Positions 39,501 through 50,173 of a stretch of DNA of 64,000 bases are shown piece by piece; within the stretch, counting starts at the first letter, position 1, and every line of letters begins with the position of its first letter. The notes under the pieces are model-generated. The model worked only from the letters and a program-made list of their open reading frames with translations, was not told the origin of the DNA and did not search any database. Origin of the DNA: Antedon mediterranea (lineage: Eukaryota; Echinodermata; Crinoidea; Comatulida; Antedonidae); NCBI RefSeq assembly GCF_964355755.1, contig NC_092675.1, positions 22,360,412 through 22,424,411 on the forward strand, given 5' to 3'. Made by a program: the position numbers and the translations under genes.

Positions 39501-40700
39501 ACGCAGATTTAGGTGCCCCCCCCCCCCCCCCTAAAATTAGTAGCTGTGTCTTTTTAAAATAAAATAATAACTATTTTTCTGCAACCAGACGGATCGTTTT
39601 TATCATTTATGTTTCTTGGTGAGCAATAAAACTACTTGCTCATATGAAGGTTTAGATTAAAACAATGCTTATGATACATGTACAGAAGCAGACTATACTG
39701 TGTGGTATGATACATTGTTTGTTCAGACTTTGCAAATAGATTGATTGAATATCTGATTATAAATGTACATGTTACAGTGCTGTATATATTAACAAAAGAT
39801 GTAGAGTTTTATTGATTTTTTCCTTTTGCGCTTTTCAGCCCTTAGAATGGGAAACAAGAGCTGTAAAGAGAATTGATGATTTATTGGAATCATTCATGGG
39901 AATAAGAGATGAAGAATTGGGTAAGAAAAATCTTACATCTTATTTACTTGAAATTTATCATATTTAATTATACTAAAATGAATGAAAGGCAACATTGTAA
40001 CCAGCCACTAATCAGGGGTCACTCCTATACAGTAAGGGGACACTGCTTTTGGTTCCAAAGATATTGTACTCGGTATTTTTTATAGAACGTTTGGGTTCTC
40101 ATTGGATCTCATAGTGTGGTATGAAATTAAATGTTTACCTAATAAGAGTGCTAGAATTATTTTTATTGTTTATTATTATTATTTTTAATCTTGATCATTA
40201 ACATGTGAAATTACAGCAGAACTATATCTTAGTTTGATCTTAGTGTTAAAACATATATAGATCATTTGTCACTGGCTATCTTGGTGGTATGTACTGTAGA
40301 CAAACATCTACTGACCTGTATTTATTAACACAGCTTGTATGAACAAGATGGCGCAATGGTAAGAAGGCTGACTTGTGTGTCACAAGTTTGAGACCTACCT
40401 CGTCCTTCAAATTGGATGTTTAGCCATTGATCTGTTTATCTCACAAAATGAATTACCCATGCTATTCTTTCCATAGCAATATCCATTGATCTCTTTCTAA
40501 TTCTCCTCCAAATAATCAATTTTCTAATTCATCATTTATATCTTTCAGCTGGAACAATGGTTGATCTCGGTAAAGACAAGAAATCACCTATTGAATTTCA
40601 AACAGCGCTTAACCAACAACTTGGTGATTTTGAATTTCCAGACGATATTATATTTGATATATGGGGTGCTATTACAGATGCTAGGGCCGGAAGAATATAG
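30502..40700 (+). CDS. GIPC: GIPC family PDZ adaptor protein (complete, five exons)
   Basis: Exons: 30502-30876, 31197-31563, 34708-34826, 39839-39920, 40549-40700 (stop TAG). All are GT-AG with consistent phases, giving 364 residues against about 333 for human GIPC1. A Lys-rich and Gly/Pro-rich N-terminus ([12 protein letters not shown]) leads into the GH1 region ([16 protein letters not shown], residues about 90-160). A PDZ domain follows (about 165-243) with carboxylate-binding loop LGLT (172-175), then a linker and a C-terminal GH2 domain ([31 protein letters not shown]). By family knowledge, GIPC binds C-terminal PDZ ligands of receptors with its PDZ and myosin VI with GH2, linking cargo to endosomal transport. 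The ATG has a good context (CACAATGC) and matches the family start MPL. No damage is seen. Intron 3 carries several transposons. Confidence 0.97.
31641..31775. repeat. 49-bp tandem repeat, about 2.8 copies
   Basis: Units begin TGGTCAATCAAATAACCAAT at 31641, 31690 and 31739, with CACAGT, GTATTTTGCG and TTGCAACTAG blocks. It lies just after the second GIPC exon and is nearly identical between copies, so recent. Confidence 0.9.
31780..33295. other. GIPC intron 2, no recognised gene
   Basis: AT-rich sequence with many TACTGTA/TACAGTA motifs and no repeat with clear ends. Confidence 0.5.
33299..33375 (+). repeat. tRNA-like SINE head
   Basis: An A-box-like TTAGGTCGGTGGTAAAC is followed about 30 bp later by a B-box-like GGGTTCAATCC. 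No matching acceptor stem is present, so I read it as a SINE fragment, not a functional tRNA gene. It lies in GIPC intron 2. Confidence 0.5.
34971..36554. mobile_element. Non-autonomous DNA transposon with TTAA target duplication (Kolobok/piggyBac type)
   Basis: 1,584 bp in GIPC intron 3, just after the exon ending at 34826. The left end is AGGGGGAATCTGGGTTTAAA and the right end complement is AGGGGGGTTCCGGGTTTAAA, about 24 bp of inverted repeat. TTAA flanks both sides (34967-34970 and 36555-36558). AGG-starting ends plus TTAA suggest Kolobok more than piggyBac. No transposase ORF is recognisable; short ORFs inside it are unassigned. Confidence 0.82.
36560..38000. other. GIPC intron 3, mostly unassigned
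   Basis: AT-rich. A possible small MITE at about 37197-37322 is listed separately. Otherwise nothing is recognised. Confidence 0.45.
37197..37322. mobile_element. Possible MITE with TTGGTTTCCA ends
   Basis: Short inverted ends TTGGTTTCCA and TGGAAACCAA flank about 105 bp that is less AT-rich and carries repeated CGCAATG/CATTGCG-like blocks on both sides. No clear target duplication was read. Confidence 0.45.
38204..38392 (+). pseudogene. Fragment with a 2A-like motif, probably a LINE ORF 5' remnant
   Basis: A 62-codon open stretch whose end reads [10 protein letters not shown] (DIELDPGP at 38351-38374). The 2A consensus is D-V/I-E-x-N-P-G-P; here Asn is replaced by Asp. 2A-like peptides occur near the N-terminus of non-LTR retrotransposon ORFs and of some NLR proteins in sea urchins, as established knowledge. 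The ORF stops six codons after the motif. It lies in GIPC intron 3, about 600 bp from a minus-strand LINE remnant. It may be chance, but the eight-residue match is notable. Confidence 0.45.
38800..39440 (-). mobile_element. LINE (CR1/L2-like) 3' end: reverse-transcriptase C-terminus plus 3'UTR
   Basis: Minus strand. The read begins near 39430 as [13 protein letters not shown] and continues to IQKL. An in-frame TAA follows, then [21 protein letters not shown] and [19 protein letters not shown]. It ends [27 protein letters not shown] and stop at 38992. This is the standard C-terminal region of CR1/L2-type ORF2. The 3'UTR runs to an ATAAATAAATAAA tail near 38800. The copy is 5'-truncated with an in-frame stop, so inactive. 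It is antisense in GIPC intron 3. Confidence 0.88.
40345..40410 (+). repeat. tRNA-like SINE head
   Basis: GATGGCGCAATGGTAAGAAG (A-box-like) then AAGTTTGAGACC (B-box-like) about 35 bp later. No cloverleaf closure. It lies in the last GIPC intron. Confidence 0.4.
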
Positions 40701-41040
40701 AACTTAGTTTAATAAAGCAAACCTTGCACGCATGTACTCGGTTATCAACCCATAATTCCAGGCATAGTTACTAAATCTTATTAAGTGTATTCTAAATTCT
40801 ATTATCAGTATATACTATACTACAATCGGTGGCTATGGATGCATTTTCACCAGTGGACCCTATTAAAAGTTTTGATGTATAATGTAGTCCATGATACAGT
40901 AGGTCCAAAATCAAGAAAACCATTACAATCATTGATACCATTTATTAGTATTTTCACTGAATTTGTACTGAACATGGTTAGAGAGTGACCTTTATTTATG
41001 GTTTTTGTTTATACAATTCTTTTCTATCTAAAGAGCCATA

Positions 41041-41046
41041 AATAAA
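41041..41046 (+). terminator. GIPC polyadenylation signal
   Basis: AATAAA 341 bp after the GIPC stop, followed by AGTTTAAAGGAGTT. It is the first strong canonical hexamer after the stop. Confidence 0.55.
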
Positions 41047-41049
41047 GTT

Positions 41050-42579
41050 TAAAGGAGTTAACATTCATATTAGTTATGGCTTTTTGTGGGGAACGGGAAG
41101 ACGTTAGGAAAAGAGGAAACAAGGACCAAAGTAGCTTTATATTATATTATGTTCATTTCATTTTTTTTTATGTTCATTTTAATTTTTGCCAATCTAATCT
41201 TGTACTATTTTGATTATGAAAAGTACTTCGGATAGTTTAATCATGGAGGTACAGTACTGGTTTATTTGATACTGTACATAGGCCTACATTAAAGCATATT
41301 TTATTGATTGATTGATTTTATTCGATATTCATACACCAAAGTTAAAATATACAATGTACTAAAAGAATACCAGGATAACCCATTAAGTCGATTATAATTG
41401 TATTTTAATACACTGATGTACAGTATACTGCCTGTAAACAGTAGATAATGACCCATATGTACTTATCTTTAAATGTGTTATATTAGTTGCTTTCAGTTCT
41501 AAATGTAATCATTGAAACAAAGTTTTGTTTCAGTTTTAAAATTCAAATTTGTTAATATCACATTTACTACAATATAGCTAGAGACAAAGCATTTGGTTTG
41601 TTATAACTACTAAATAAAATATCATTTAACTCTAGCAATATTAATAATCCAAGTTTAATATATAATCAATGTTTATTTTAATTTTAGTTCAGGCTATAAA
41701 CTAAAAATGATATACATTAATGTGTTAATTGTAATCCCAATATTTACTATATTTTTGTTTTAGAGGTAGGTAGATTAACAACATTTCATTTCCATTTAAA
41801 AAATAAAAACCTTAATAAGTTTTCAATATTATGTATTAATTTTAGTTATGAAATTTACTTATAAACATAATTTTAATTTTTTAATATTTTACGTGTAAGA
41901 TACTTTAGTGTTTAGTTTAGTACATTAAATGTCAATATTTACTTAAACATAGTTTCCTTAATTAACACAATTACTATATTTGTAATGTAAGTAGATATTA
42001 TAATAATATTCATTAACATCTTGTACATAGATATTGTGTTTGAAACTGTACTGTAACTGTTATTAAAATTTAAAAAATATGTGAATTAAGATAATAATGT
42101 TAGTTTTAACAATGTAAATGTATGATAGTCAATATTCCCAAAACCAGCTGGAAAAATTGAATTGTACTCATTTATAGCCCAAGTTTTAGTCATAATATAC
42201 TGAAAGTGAAAGTTATTCAGTGTGTTGATATAGCTGCTAGTTACACATATTACCAGTATACATGCTTATGCTAGGGAAACACAAAAACTATATTGAATTC
42301 CACATTCTGGAAATGTTTATTGACTTATTAGCGAAATACTTAGTGTTTGTGAATAATGATGTCCTAAATAGTAAACATGTAGCCATGTATACCCATAGAA
42401 CATGATGCATTGTGTATACAAGTAATTAGTTTTAAACACAGTAAATACATTAAAGAAGTGTCCCCTTAAGAAGTGTCCCCTTTAGAGGGGTTGACTGTAA
42501 TGTAACAAAACATAATCTCCTCTCGTTTGTTTCACAGGAAATTATCCCATAGAAAGTGTCCCAAAGGGTTCTACTATAT
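41050..42579. other. Intergenic, no recognised gene
   Basis: AT-rich sequence downstream of GIPC. GATTGATTGATTTTATTCGA near 41308, with AGGATAACCC following, may be a short LINE 3' end. Nothing else is supported. Confidence 0.5.
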
Positions 42580-42738
42580 TAAGGGCCTTTCACACCTATT
42601 CCGGCACGGTTCCCGTCCGGAGAATAGAACATCAATGTTATGCGTCAATCGATATGCGCGTAGCCTCATGAAAACAAAACATTAACGTTCAATTAGATTT
42701 TCCAGCGCGGTGCCAGAACAGGTGTGAAAGACCCTTTA
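42580..42738. mobile_element. MITE with AGGGYCTTTCACACCT ends
   Basis: 159 bp. The left end is TAAGGGCCTTTCACACCTAT; the right end is AGGTGTGAAAGACCCTTTA, its near-exact complement. Inner GGCACG/GCGGTGCC blocks also pair. The interior is GC-richer than its flanks. Confidence 0.8.
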
Positions 42739-43700
42739 TGGTAGTTTAAAAACATTTTTTAACAGCACTGCTGAGATCACAAAGTAATGGTATCAGGAAA
42801 ATAGTAAATTTGTAGTTAAAAGATGTTACTACTATTGAATGATTAGATAAAACAGTACAGTTACCATGTAATCTAATAGGCAGCTGTTTAAATGATTTAA
42901 ATGTAAAGGTCAATTTCAAGTTAATTTTTACAAGTTATGTATCAATATCATTAGCTTGTATGCACATTAGTAAAATAATATTGGTTTTATTAGGATGTTA
43001 AATTGTAGGATGATTAGCACTATACTTCTCTTCTTAAAGAGGAATTATGTTTGAAATTATTGACATAATATATAAATTTATTTATAACCTCTTTTTGTTC
43101 ATAAAAGCGTTGTGAATAAACCATTCATTTTTCAGACTGGTGCTAGGAAGGGAGAAACAAGTTTTTAAAGAGATGAATAGACAATATATAGAGGGCACTG
43201 TAACATAAATTGAAACAACTAAAATTGATACTGGCTGTCAAAAAGGTCAATTTGTAGTTCAGTACAGAATACCATATAGAAATGCGACACTTGGGACCTT
43301 GCTTATCAACAAATAAAAAATGAATATTGCAAATATTCCTAAGAAAATGTGCATTTAACGTAAAATGAGTAATTTTAAGTAATATCTTTTCATAAACTCA
43401 ATTTAACTGGTTCAATTTGTTTTTTTTTTAATGCACTATCCAGTTTGAAATGAAAGTCTATATCACAACAATGTAATTTACTGCTCATTGGGAAAAGTGG
43501 AATTAAGCTATTAAACTAATAATTATATATTTCATTCCTATCAGGCCGTACATTCCACTTAATTAGCAGCGAGTAATAATATAAATTAATATATTTTATG
43601 TCAATTATGTAATTCCAGATTATGAATTAAATTGTATGTCTTTTGATTTTTTATTTGTTTTGTACTTTTTATTTTTAATCTTGGAACAGATAGCGATTAT
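42739..43700. other. Intergenic, no recognised feature
   Basis: AT-rich, non-coding in all frames I could follow. Confidence 0.5.
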
Positions 43701-43714
43701 ATCAAATTCTTTTT

Positions 43715-44150
43715 CTTGACATAACGTGGTTGTATGACACCATATGATGTAATAATTATGGCAATATACAGGCTTGTATTGCAATATTGGTGCATACTTT
43801 TTTGGGGTGAATTTACAGGGAAAATTGGCAAATTTATTTCTCAACATAAAGTTGTTCTATGGCACATATATATGGCAATATATGGGCACGTATTGCAATG
43901 TTAGTGCATAATAACTGCATTTCAAAAGTTCATATTTTTGGTGAATTTGCAAAAAATCCTTGTACAGGGATTTTGTCGAAAAATAGGCAAATTTTGATGA
44001 CTTTATTTCTCAACATAAAGTGGTCCTATGGCACCATATGATGTAATACGGCAATATATGGGCACGTATTGCAATGTTAGTTCATAATAACTGCATTTTA
44101 AAAAGTTCATATTTTGGGTGAATTTGCAAAAAAATCCCTGTACTATACTG
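43715..44150. repeat. Imperfect tandem repeat, about three units of 125-170 bp
   Basis: Copies begin near 43717, 43842 and 44012 at an ACATAA-G/C-GTGGT-type block. Each continues with GGCAATATATGGGCACGTAT, TGCAATGTTAGT and GGTGAATTTGCAAAAA. Units 2 and 3 are the most similar. Confidence 0.75.
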
Positions 44151-44346
44151 TACATTTTTCAAAAATCACTTTTTTTAGCTTTTTGGGCTATTTAGGGAAT
44201 GATACACCTTGTGGTATATTCAGATATTCAAAATTTTAACTAGAAATATGAAATTTAAAAATCAAAATACCACTCAATTACAAGTGTGTGTTACTATTGT
44301 CACCAAAGACTAACTCAACTACAAATGCCATGAAAGACTCACTCAA

Positions 44347-45140
44347 ATGACATCACCTATTATCATAGGAAACCCATTCAAAACCATGCACAACAATGGT
44401 TGTGTTAATTGCACAGCAAAATGTGCAATAAAAAGTACAAAGATTACTTGGACTCTTTTGGCTAGGCAAATTGTCACTAACAGTAAAAGATTTTGGAGCT
44501 GGATGAAAACTAAATACAAGTCAAATAATCTTCCTTCTGTCATGAGTCACGATAACATTTCATTCCAGTCTAATTATGATAAAGCTACCACATTTAATTC
44601 TTATTTTCATTCTTTTTTCAGTGAGCCTTCTCCGGACGTTCCCCGGGACTATGTCTTCCCATGGAGATGGTCTTCCTGACTTTGCGGTGGATAACTGAGT
44701 TCTCTGTCTGTGAATCAGCATTCTGTGGAAAAGGCACTTAGTAACATTGATATCAATAAAGCTACTGGCATTGATCAGATTAGTAACGTTGTCTTAAAGG
44801 GTGCCTCCTCCTCACTCTCGTATCCGCTTTGCAAATTGTTTCAGCTATCTATTAATTCTGGGGTTTTTCCTTCATCTTGGAAACACGCTAATATTGTCCC
44901 AATTCACAAGAGTGGTCCCAAAAAACTAATCTGTAACTATCGTCCTATTTCGTTATTGCCTACTATGTCTAAGATTTTTTAGCGCATTGTGGATGATGGT
45001 TTGTCATCACATGTTGCTAATGCTTTAAGTCCTAGGCAGCATGGATTTGTCTCTGGGAGATCATGTCAAACCAACCTCGCACTGCTTCTTGCTACATCAT
45101 ACGATGCAATTAACAGCAAGAAGCAGTGCGATGTGATTTA
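44347..45140 (+). pseudogene. Truncated LINE reverse transcriptase (CR1/Jockey-like), with stops
   Basis: One reading frame runs through 44347-44679, 44710-44982 and 44989-45140, broken by stops at about 44677 and 44980. It reads FWSWMKTKYKSNNLPSVM, then the RT start: VEKALSNIDINKATGIDQIS, WKHANIVPIHKSG, NYRPISLLPTMSKIF and QHGFVSGRSCQTNLALLL. The match ends at QCDVIY, immediately before the RT catalytic motif A, where a hairpin repeat array begins. It is a dead 5'- and 3'-truncated copy or one interrupted by the array. Confidence 0.88.
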
Positions 45141-46500
45141 CTGCTTATATCAATATACTATATTTTTTGTGTTTCTGCCTAAGTCAGCTGTGTGACTTAG
45201 GCAATTAAGGAGAGCTGACTTATGATCTGCCTAACTCACTGCATATATCATTATACTTAACCCATTTGTTACAATTTCTTTCTCTTTTATTGCTACTTTC
45301 CTTTTCTAAAATCATCAGTGTTAATTTTAATCTGAAAAGCTAATGCTATTAAATTTTGTTACTTAAAGGTAGCATTTTTTGTATATAGATGATATCGACA
45401 GCCTCATAACAAAAGTGTCTAAGTCATAATTTTTTTTTTCTGCCTAACTCACTGCTTATATCAATATACTATATTTTTTGTGTTTCTGCCCAAGTCAGCT
45501 GTGTGACTTAGGCAATTAATGAGATCTGACTTATGATCTGCCTAACTCACTGCTTATATCAATATACTATATTTTTTGTGTTTCTGCCTAAGTCAGCTGT
45601 GTGACTTAGGCAATTAAGGAGAGCTGACTTATGATCTGCCTAACTCACTGCTTATATCTTTATACTGCCCTCTGTACATTATCTGAGTGCTTTTATATAC
45701 ATTTGCACATGCTCAGATCGCATTTTGTGTTTCTGCCTAAGTCAGCTGTGTGACTTAGGCAATTAAGGAGAGCTGACTTATGATCTGCCTAACTCACTGC
45801 TTATATCTTTATACTGCCCTCTGTACATTATCTGAGTGCTTTTATATACATTTGCACATGCTCAGATCGCATTTTGTGTTTCTGCCTAAGTCAGCTGTGT
45901 GACTTAGGCAATTAAGGAGAGGAGACTGATGATTTTTAAAATAAAATAATAAATACATTTTTATAGTATATTTTTTAACCCATTTGTTACAAATTCTTTC
46001 TCTTTTATTGCTACTTTACTTTTCTAAATTCATCAGTGTTAATTTTAATCTGAAGAGCTGATGCTATTAAATTTTGTTACTTAAAGGTAGCATTTTTTGT
46101 ATATAGATGATATCGACAGCCTCATAACAAAAGTGTCTAAGTCATAATTTTTTTTTTCTGCCTAACTCACTGCTTATATCAATATACTATATTTTTTGTG
46201 TTTCTGCCCAAGTCAGCTGTGTGACTTAGGCAATTAATGAGATCTGACTTATGATCTGCCTAACTTTCATTTAAGATCAATCTCCCTCCCTATGTTTTGA
46301 AGTTCAGTAAGTTTTACAAGATCGTAATTATAACCCAAGGTGTAGGTGTCATGATATAGGTGTGGTTGTTCAGAGGGTGTTGTTGTCCTAGGGGAATAGC
46401 AGTTAGTCTGATTAAAATTAACACTGATGATTTTAGAAAAGGAAAGTAGCAATAAAAGAGAAAGAATTTTTAACAAATGGGTTAAAAAATATACTATAAA
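45141..46500. repeat. Complex repeat array built on a perfect hairpin, with an inverted end
   Basis: Six copies of a hairpin (GCCTAAGTCA, loop GCTGTG, TGACTTAGGC) start at 45177, 45488, 45586, 45735, 45884 and 46206; two have one stem change (GCCCAAGTCA). Short units of about 98-109 bp and longer units of 149 bp alternate. A 300-bp block (45256-45560) is repeated directly at about 45971-46270. A reverse-complement copy of its first part (AACCCATTTGTTA...CAGTGTTAATTTTAATC) lies at about 46406-46500. This looks like a foldback-type mobile element or young satellite. No coding function. Confidence 0.85.
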
Positions 46501-46600
46501 AATGTGAGGTGAAGATGTGGTTGTTCAGAGAGTGTTGTTGTTCTAGAGGGGTAGTTGTCCTAGGGGCATAGCAGTTGGACTAGAGGGAATTTGTAAGATA
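46363..46600. repeat. Minisatellite with TAGTTGTCCTAGGGG-type units (part 1)
   Basis: Scattered GTGGTTGTTCAGAG-GTGTTGTTGT and GTTGTCCTAGGGG(C/A)ATAGCAGTT units flank the inverted arm at 46406-46500. The same motif forms an array at 47563-47674 and resumes at 49457. Confidence 0.6.
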
Positions 46601-47560
46601 GTGGGACTAAAGCAGCTCCTTATTATCGAAAAAATTGGCCTGATTTTGTTCTCTCTTTTCTTTTTCAAAACAAATGTTTTACCGTAAGAGCTTATGTTAT
46701 GTTGTTTAATGACATTATACGTTTAGGCCCTACTACTACAAGTCCAGTAGGTTAGGCCTAATAATGAAATATTGGTTTGGCTGTTACTACTTCATAGAAG
46801 AACTTAAATTGATTTGTTTTTACATTTTTTTTCCACTCCTGAGAACATAGGACAATAAACGTTTTTACCTTGAATTACCTTGAAATAAAGGCTAAAGCAA
46901 ATTGCTTATTCGCCTCTCTGGAATTACAAATCTCTTACATACGGCTCTGAAACTTCTGGTGGTGGTTTTTCCAGTGTTCTTTCAAATTAAACTGATTCAA
47001 TGACTTTGACTCTACAACAACTCTCGGCAAAGCGTTCCAATCGTTAACTACTCTTGCTCCAAAATTATTTTAGAACCTCAAGAATAATTATATCCATGAT
47101 ATGATTATGACTTAAACATTTCTACTTATTTCATTTTATTTCAATTCGTTTTCTACAGAACAGAACCTCCTAATTTGACTTTAGATTTTAAAAAAAACCT
47201 ACACTATAAAACAATTGATTACATTAGACGATTTGAAAATCAATCTCTCTTTGACAGTTCATACATTTCTTAGTCTTCCTATTTTGAAAACATAGCTAAC
47301 TGCGCCAATTGAGGAAATCGTTTTTCATAGTTTGTCCTAGAAGTTTAAGAAAAATAAATATCGCTACAGTTATTACAAAATATACTACAAATGTTAGGTA
47401 CATACGTCGATATTTTAATAATTTCACCTCAAATATTGTTAAATGTATAGTGTGGTACAACGCCCTCGTAGTTCCCTCTATACACATCATTTGATTTTAC
47501 AATACAATTAGCACCAAAAGAAGCAGCTTGTTAATTTGGTTACCAATCGTAAGCTGTAGT
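46600..47560. other. Intergenic, no recognised gene
   Basis: AT-rich, with a possible LINE-like 3' end near 46855 (ACCTTGAATTACCTTGAAAT). No coding exon recognised. Confidence 0.45.
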
Positions 47561-47674
47561 TGTTTCTAGTGGGTAGCTAGAGGGTAGTTTTCCTAGGGGT
47601 AGTTGTCCTAGAGGGTAGTTGTCCGGGGGGTAGTTGTCCTAGGAGGGTGATTGTCCAGGGGGTTACTGTCCAGG

Positions 47675-49456
47675 CAGTGGTGGCGCCAGCGGGGGGGCTA
47701 CGGGGGCTCTAGCCCCCTCGTCGGGGAGCCTAGCCCCCCCGTCGGGGAACACGGGTACTTTTTGTCGGGGAATATAACATACAGTAAAAAACGTTCGCGT
47801 TCACTTCATATAGCTTCAGCGCCTAGAAAACCACGACGTTCCATTGACCGTGAGAGTACGTCAGAGAGCTATTATGCACTTTTATGCATTCATTATTGCC
47901 AGAGATCTAACTACTAAACAATAGCTAGTACGCACTTGTTTGGCGGTATCCCTTTGTACGAATCGTTCACCGTTGGGTCGAGACGCGTGATATCATGTTC
48001 CATCCAGGGACCAAAATGTGTAATGTAGCTATTTTCCAGGCGAAGTTTACCGACGGTTACCGAAGGGAACACGGGTACTTTTTGTCGGAGAATATAATAT
48101 ACAGTAAAAGACGTTCGCGTTCACTTGGTAGCTTCAGCGCCTAGAAAACCGCGACGTCTCATTGACCGTGAGAGTACGTCAGAGTGCTATTATGCAATTT
48201 ATATGCATTCATTATTGCCAGCGATCTAACTTACTACTAAACATTAGCTAGGTACGCACTTGTCTGGCGGTATCCCTTTGTACGAATCGTTCAACGTTGG
48301 GTCGAGACGCGTGATATCAAGTTCCATCCAGGGACCAAAATGTGTAATGTAGTTATTTTCCAGGCGAAGTTTACCGACGGTTCGGGTACTTTTTGTCGGA
48401 GAATATAATTCGTTCGCGTTCACTTCGTAGCTTCAGCGCCTAGAAAACCTCGACGTTTCATTGACCGTGAGAGTACGTCAGAGTGATATTATGCACTTTA
48501 TATGCATTCATTATTGCAAGCGATCTAACTTACTACTAAACAATAGCTATAGGTACGCACTTGTCTGGCGGTATCCCTTTGTACGAATCGTTCAACGTTG
48601 GGTCGTGATATCATGTTCCATCCAGGGACCAAAATGTGTACTATAGTTATTTTCCAGGCGAAGTTTACCGACGGTTTTGTCGTGTACTGTGTCGACGTAC
48701 GCTACACTACAGCAAAAACGAATTATGTTAATTGTTCGTATGTTCACCAATTTTTTAATTTACAAGTAACCTTCTGTACCGTGGGGCACCTAAAATAAAT
48801 ATTTCATCCATTACTAAACAAAAAAACATGCCATTTTCGCTTAGCCAATATCTTATTATAGCTATAAATTTTCAATGTCCTGTATGTCATGAATTTCTCA
48901 CCACTCGGAAGTCCAGATGGTACGCAGGCATACACTTGGGAGGAATAAACTTATTTCCCCGACTGAAAAAGGTCTACGCTTGCGTTTTTTAAGCCTCTGG
49001 GCCTGATGTTTCCAAAGTATAAAATGCAATTTTTTGAAGACCTGCAGCTCTAGTTTTAAACATTTTCTTAGCTCAGCCCCAACAATAAAGCTGGTCATAT
49101 TTCGAAGTACAAGAAGTGCATTTTCCGGGACCTAACATCTCTATTTTTCTAAATTTTCTTTGAACTTTTATTTTTTAAATTGAAAAATATGGATTGAAAC
49201 AGTCATCGCGCATCGTTTTTTTGCACGCAGTATTTTATTTAGGCCTATGCATTATAAAAAATGGAAAAAATGGCTACCCTAAATCTGATTAAAATGACCT
49301 CAAATGACGCTAGAACGCGTTGCTTCCGGGGGCTTCGCCCCCTGGACCCCCACCGGGGCCCCTTGGCCCCCAGCCTTGTGATGCTCGCTTCGCTCGCATA
49401 GCCCCCTCGTCGGGGAATGTAGCCCCCACGTCGGGAAGATCCTGGCGCCACCCCTG
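47675..49456. mobile_element. Non-autonomous hAT transposon with perfect 8-bp target duplication
   Basis: 1,782 bp. It starts CAGTGGTGGCGCCAG and ends CTGGCGCCACCCCTG (complement CAGGGGTGGCGCCAG). TGTCCAGG occurs directly on both sides (47667-47674 and 49457-49464), the 8-bp duplication typical of hAT elements. Both ends carry GC-rich AGCCCCCTCGTCGGGGA-type subterminal repeats. The interior has three tandem copies of a 311-320-bp unit (starting 47752, 48072 and 48383). No transposase frame is visible, so it would need a partner in trans. Confidence 0.93.
47752..48680. repeat. Three tandem 311-320-bp units inside the hAT element
   Basis: Each unit begins CGGGTACTTTTTGTCGG and contains ACGTTCGCGTTCACTT, GCTTCAGCGCCTAGAAAACC, TTGACCGTGAGAGTACGTCA, GGCGGTATCCCTTTGTACGA and CCATCCAGGGACCAAAATGT. 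It ends GGCGAAGTTTACCGACGGTT. They are CpG-rich and closely similar to one another, unlike the AT-rich flanks. Confidence 0.9.
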
Positions 49457-49671
49457 TGTCCAGGAGGTTATTGTCCGGGTGGTAGTTGTCTTAGACCCCA
49501 GTCACACATCAACGTCACCCCCAGCAGATGAAGGAAATGTAGTAGTGCTAGGTCTTACCAAGCATTATTTGCTTAACTCTGTGACCCCCTTTAACTTTTA
49601 AAATCGGATAAAGCATTAGGAAATAAAGAATGTTTATTTTTTCACCCTTTTTATTTTATTTATTTTTATTT

Positions 49672-49920
49672 TATATATTTAGGCAAATTGCCAAGGATAA
49701 CCATAAGCAAATTCAATCACTATCCTTCTTAAAGGTGGTAATCCGTTCACGAGACAAACATATACACACAATGCTCTACATAAACAAAGTCTTTATTACA
49801 AATCTTTGGGAGTGGAGTTGTAAATTGTCATTAGAAAAAATCCTGACATATGACAGGACTTGAACCCAGGACCCTTGGATTGGCAGCCAAGCATCATAAC
49901 CACCAGGCCACAACTCCATT
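49672..49920 (-). repeat. tRNA-derived SINE, family 2
   Basis: On the minus strand a tRNA-like head starts near 49917: GGAGTTGTGGCCTGGTGGTT then GGGTCCTGGGTTCAAGTCCT (B box). No acceptor-stem partner follows, so it is not a tRNA gene. Its 3' part (GGATTACCACC..., TGGCAATTTGCCTAAATATA) matches the tail of the SINE at 52571-52925, although the heads differ. Confidence 0.75.
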
Positions 49921-50173
49921 CCACCCTGGAAACATATACGACCCATGGCACAAGTTTTTTTCAATTCTCATGTTGAGTAAAGTTTTAGTAAATCGGATAT
50001 TAAGCGTCTGGGGAAGGCAGCAAATTAATTTTTCGAAACACAGCACAAAACACAGTTACAAACGAAATTATGATATAATATATATGAATATTTTTTAATG
50101 GCTGTACATCAAAATTAAAAAATACTGATTAATAACCTGCGATATAATTCAGCTGTTAACTAGGCTAGTATAT

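Larger units (their letters stand above)
47563..49505. repeat. GGGTAGTTGTCCTAGAG minisatellite, split by a hAT element
   Basis: About six imperfect units of 16-18 bp (AGGGTAGTTGTCCTAGA, GGGGTAGTTGTCC, GGGTGATTGTCCAGG) run from 47563 to 47674. The array resumes at 49457 with TGTCCAGGAGGTTATTGTCC and GGGTGGTAGTTGTC. The interrupting DNA is the transposon at 47675-49456. Confidence 0.85.

Noticed and set aside
44989-45195. A separate small gene
   Set aside because: It is the continuation, after an in-frame TAG, of the LINE reverse transcriptase, running into the hairpin array.
46267-46476. Minus ORF with a signal-peptide-like start (LKILSLLLLLSFSK)
   Set aside because: It begins at a TTG in the T-rich inverted arm of the repeat array. 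Other copies of the same arm have stops, and no splice or family support exists.
49843-49917. Functional tRNA gene on the minus strand
   Set aside because: A and B boxes are visible but the acceptor stem does not close, and the sequence continues into a SINE body shared with other copies.
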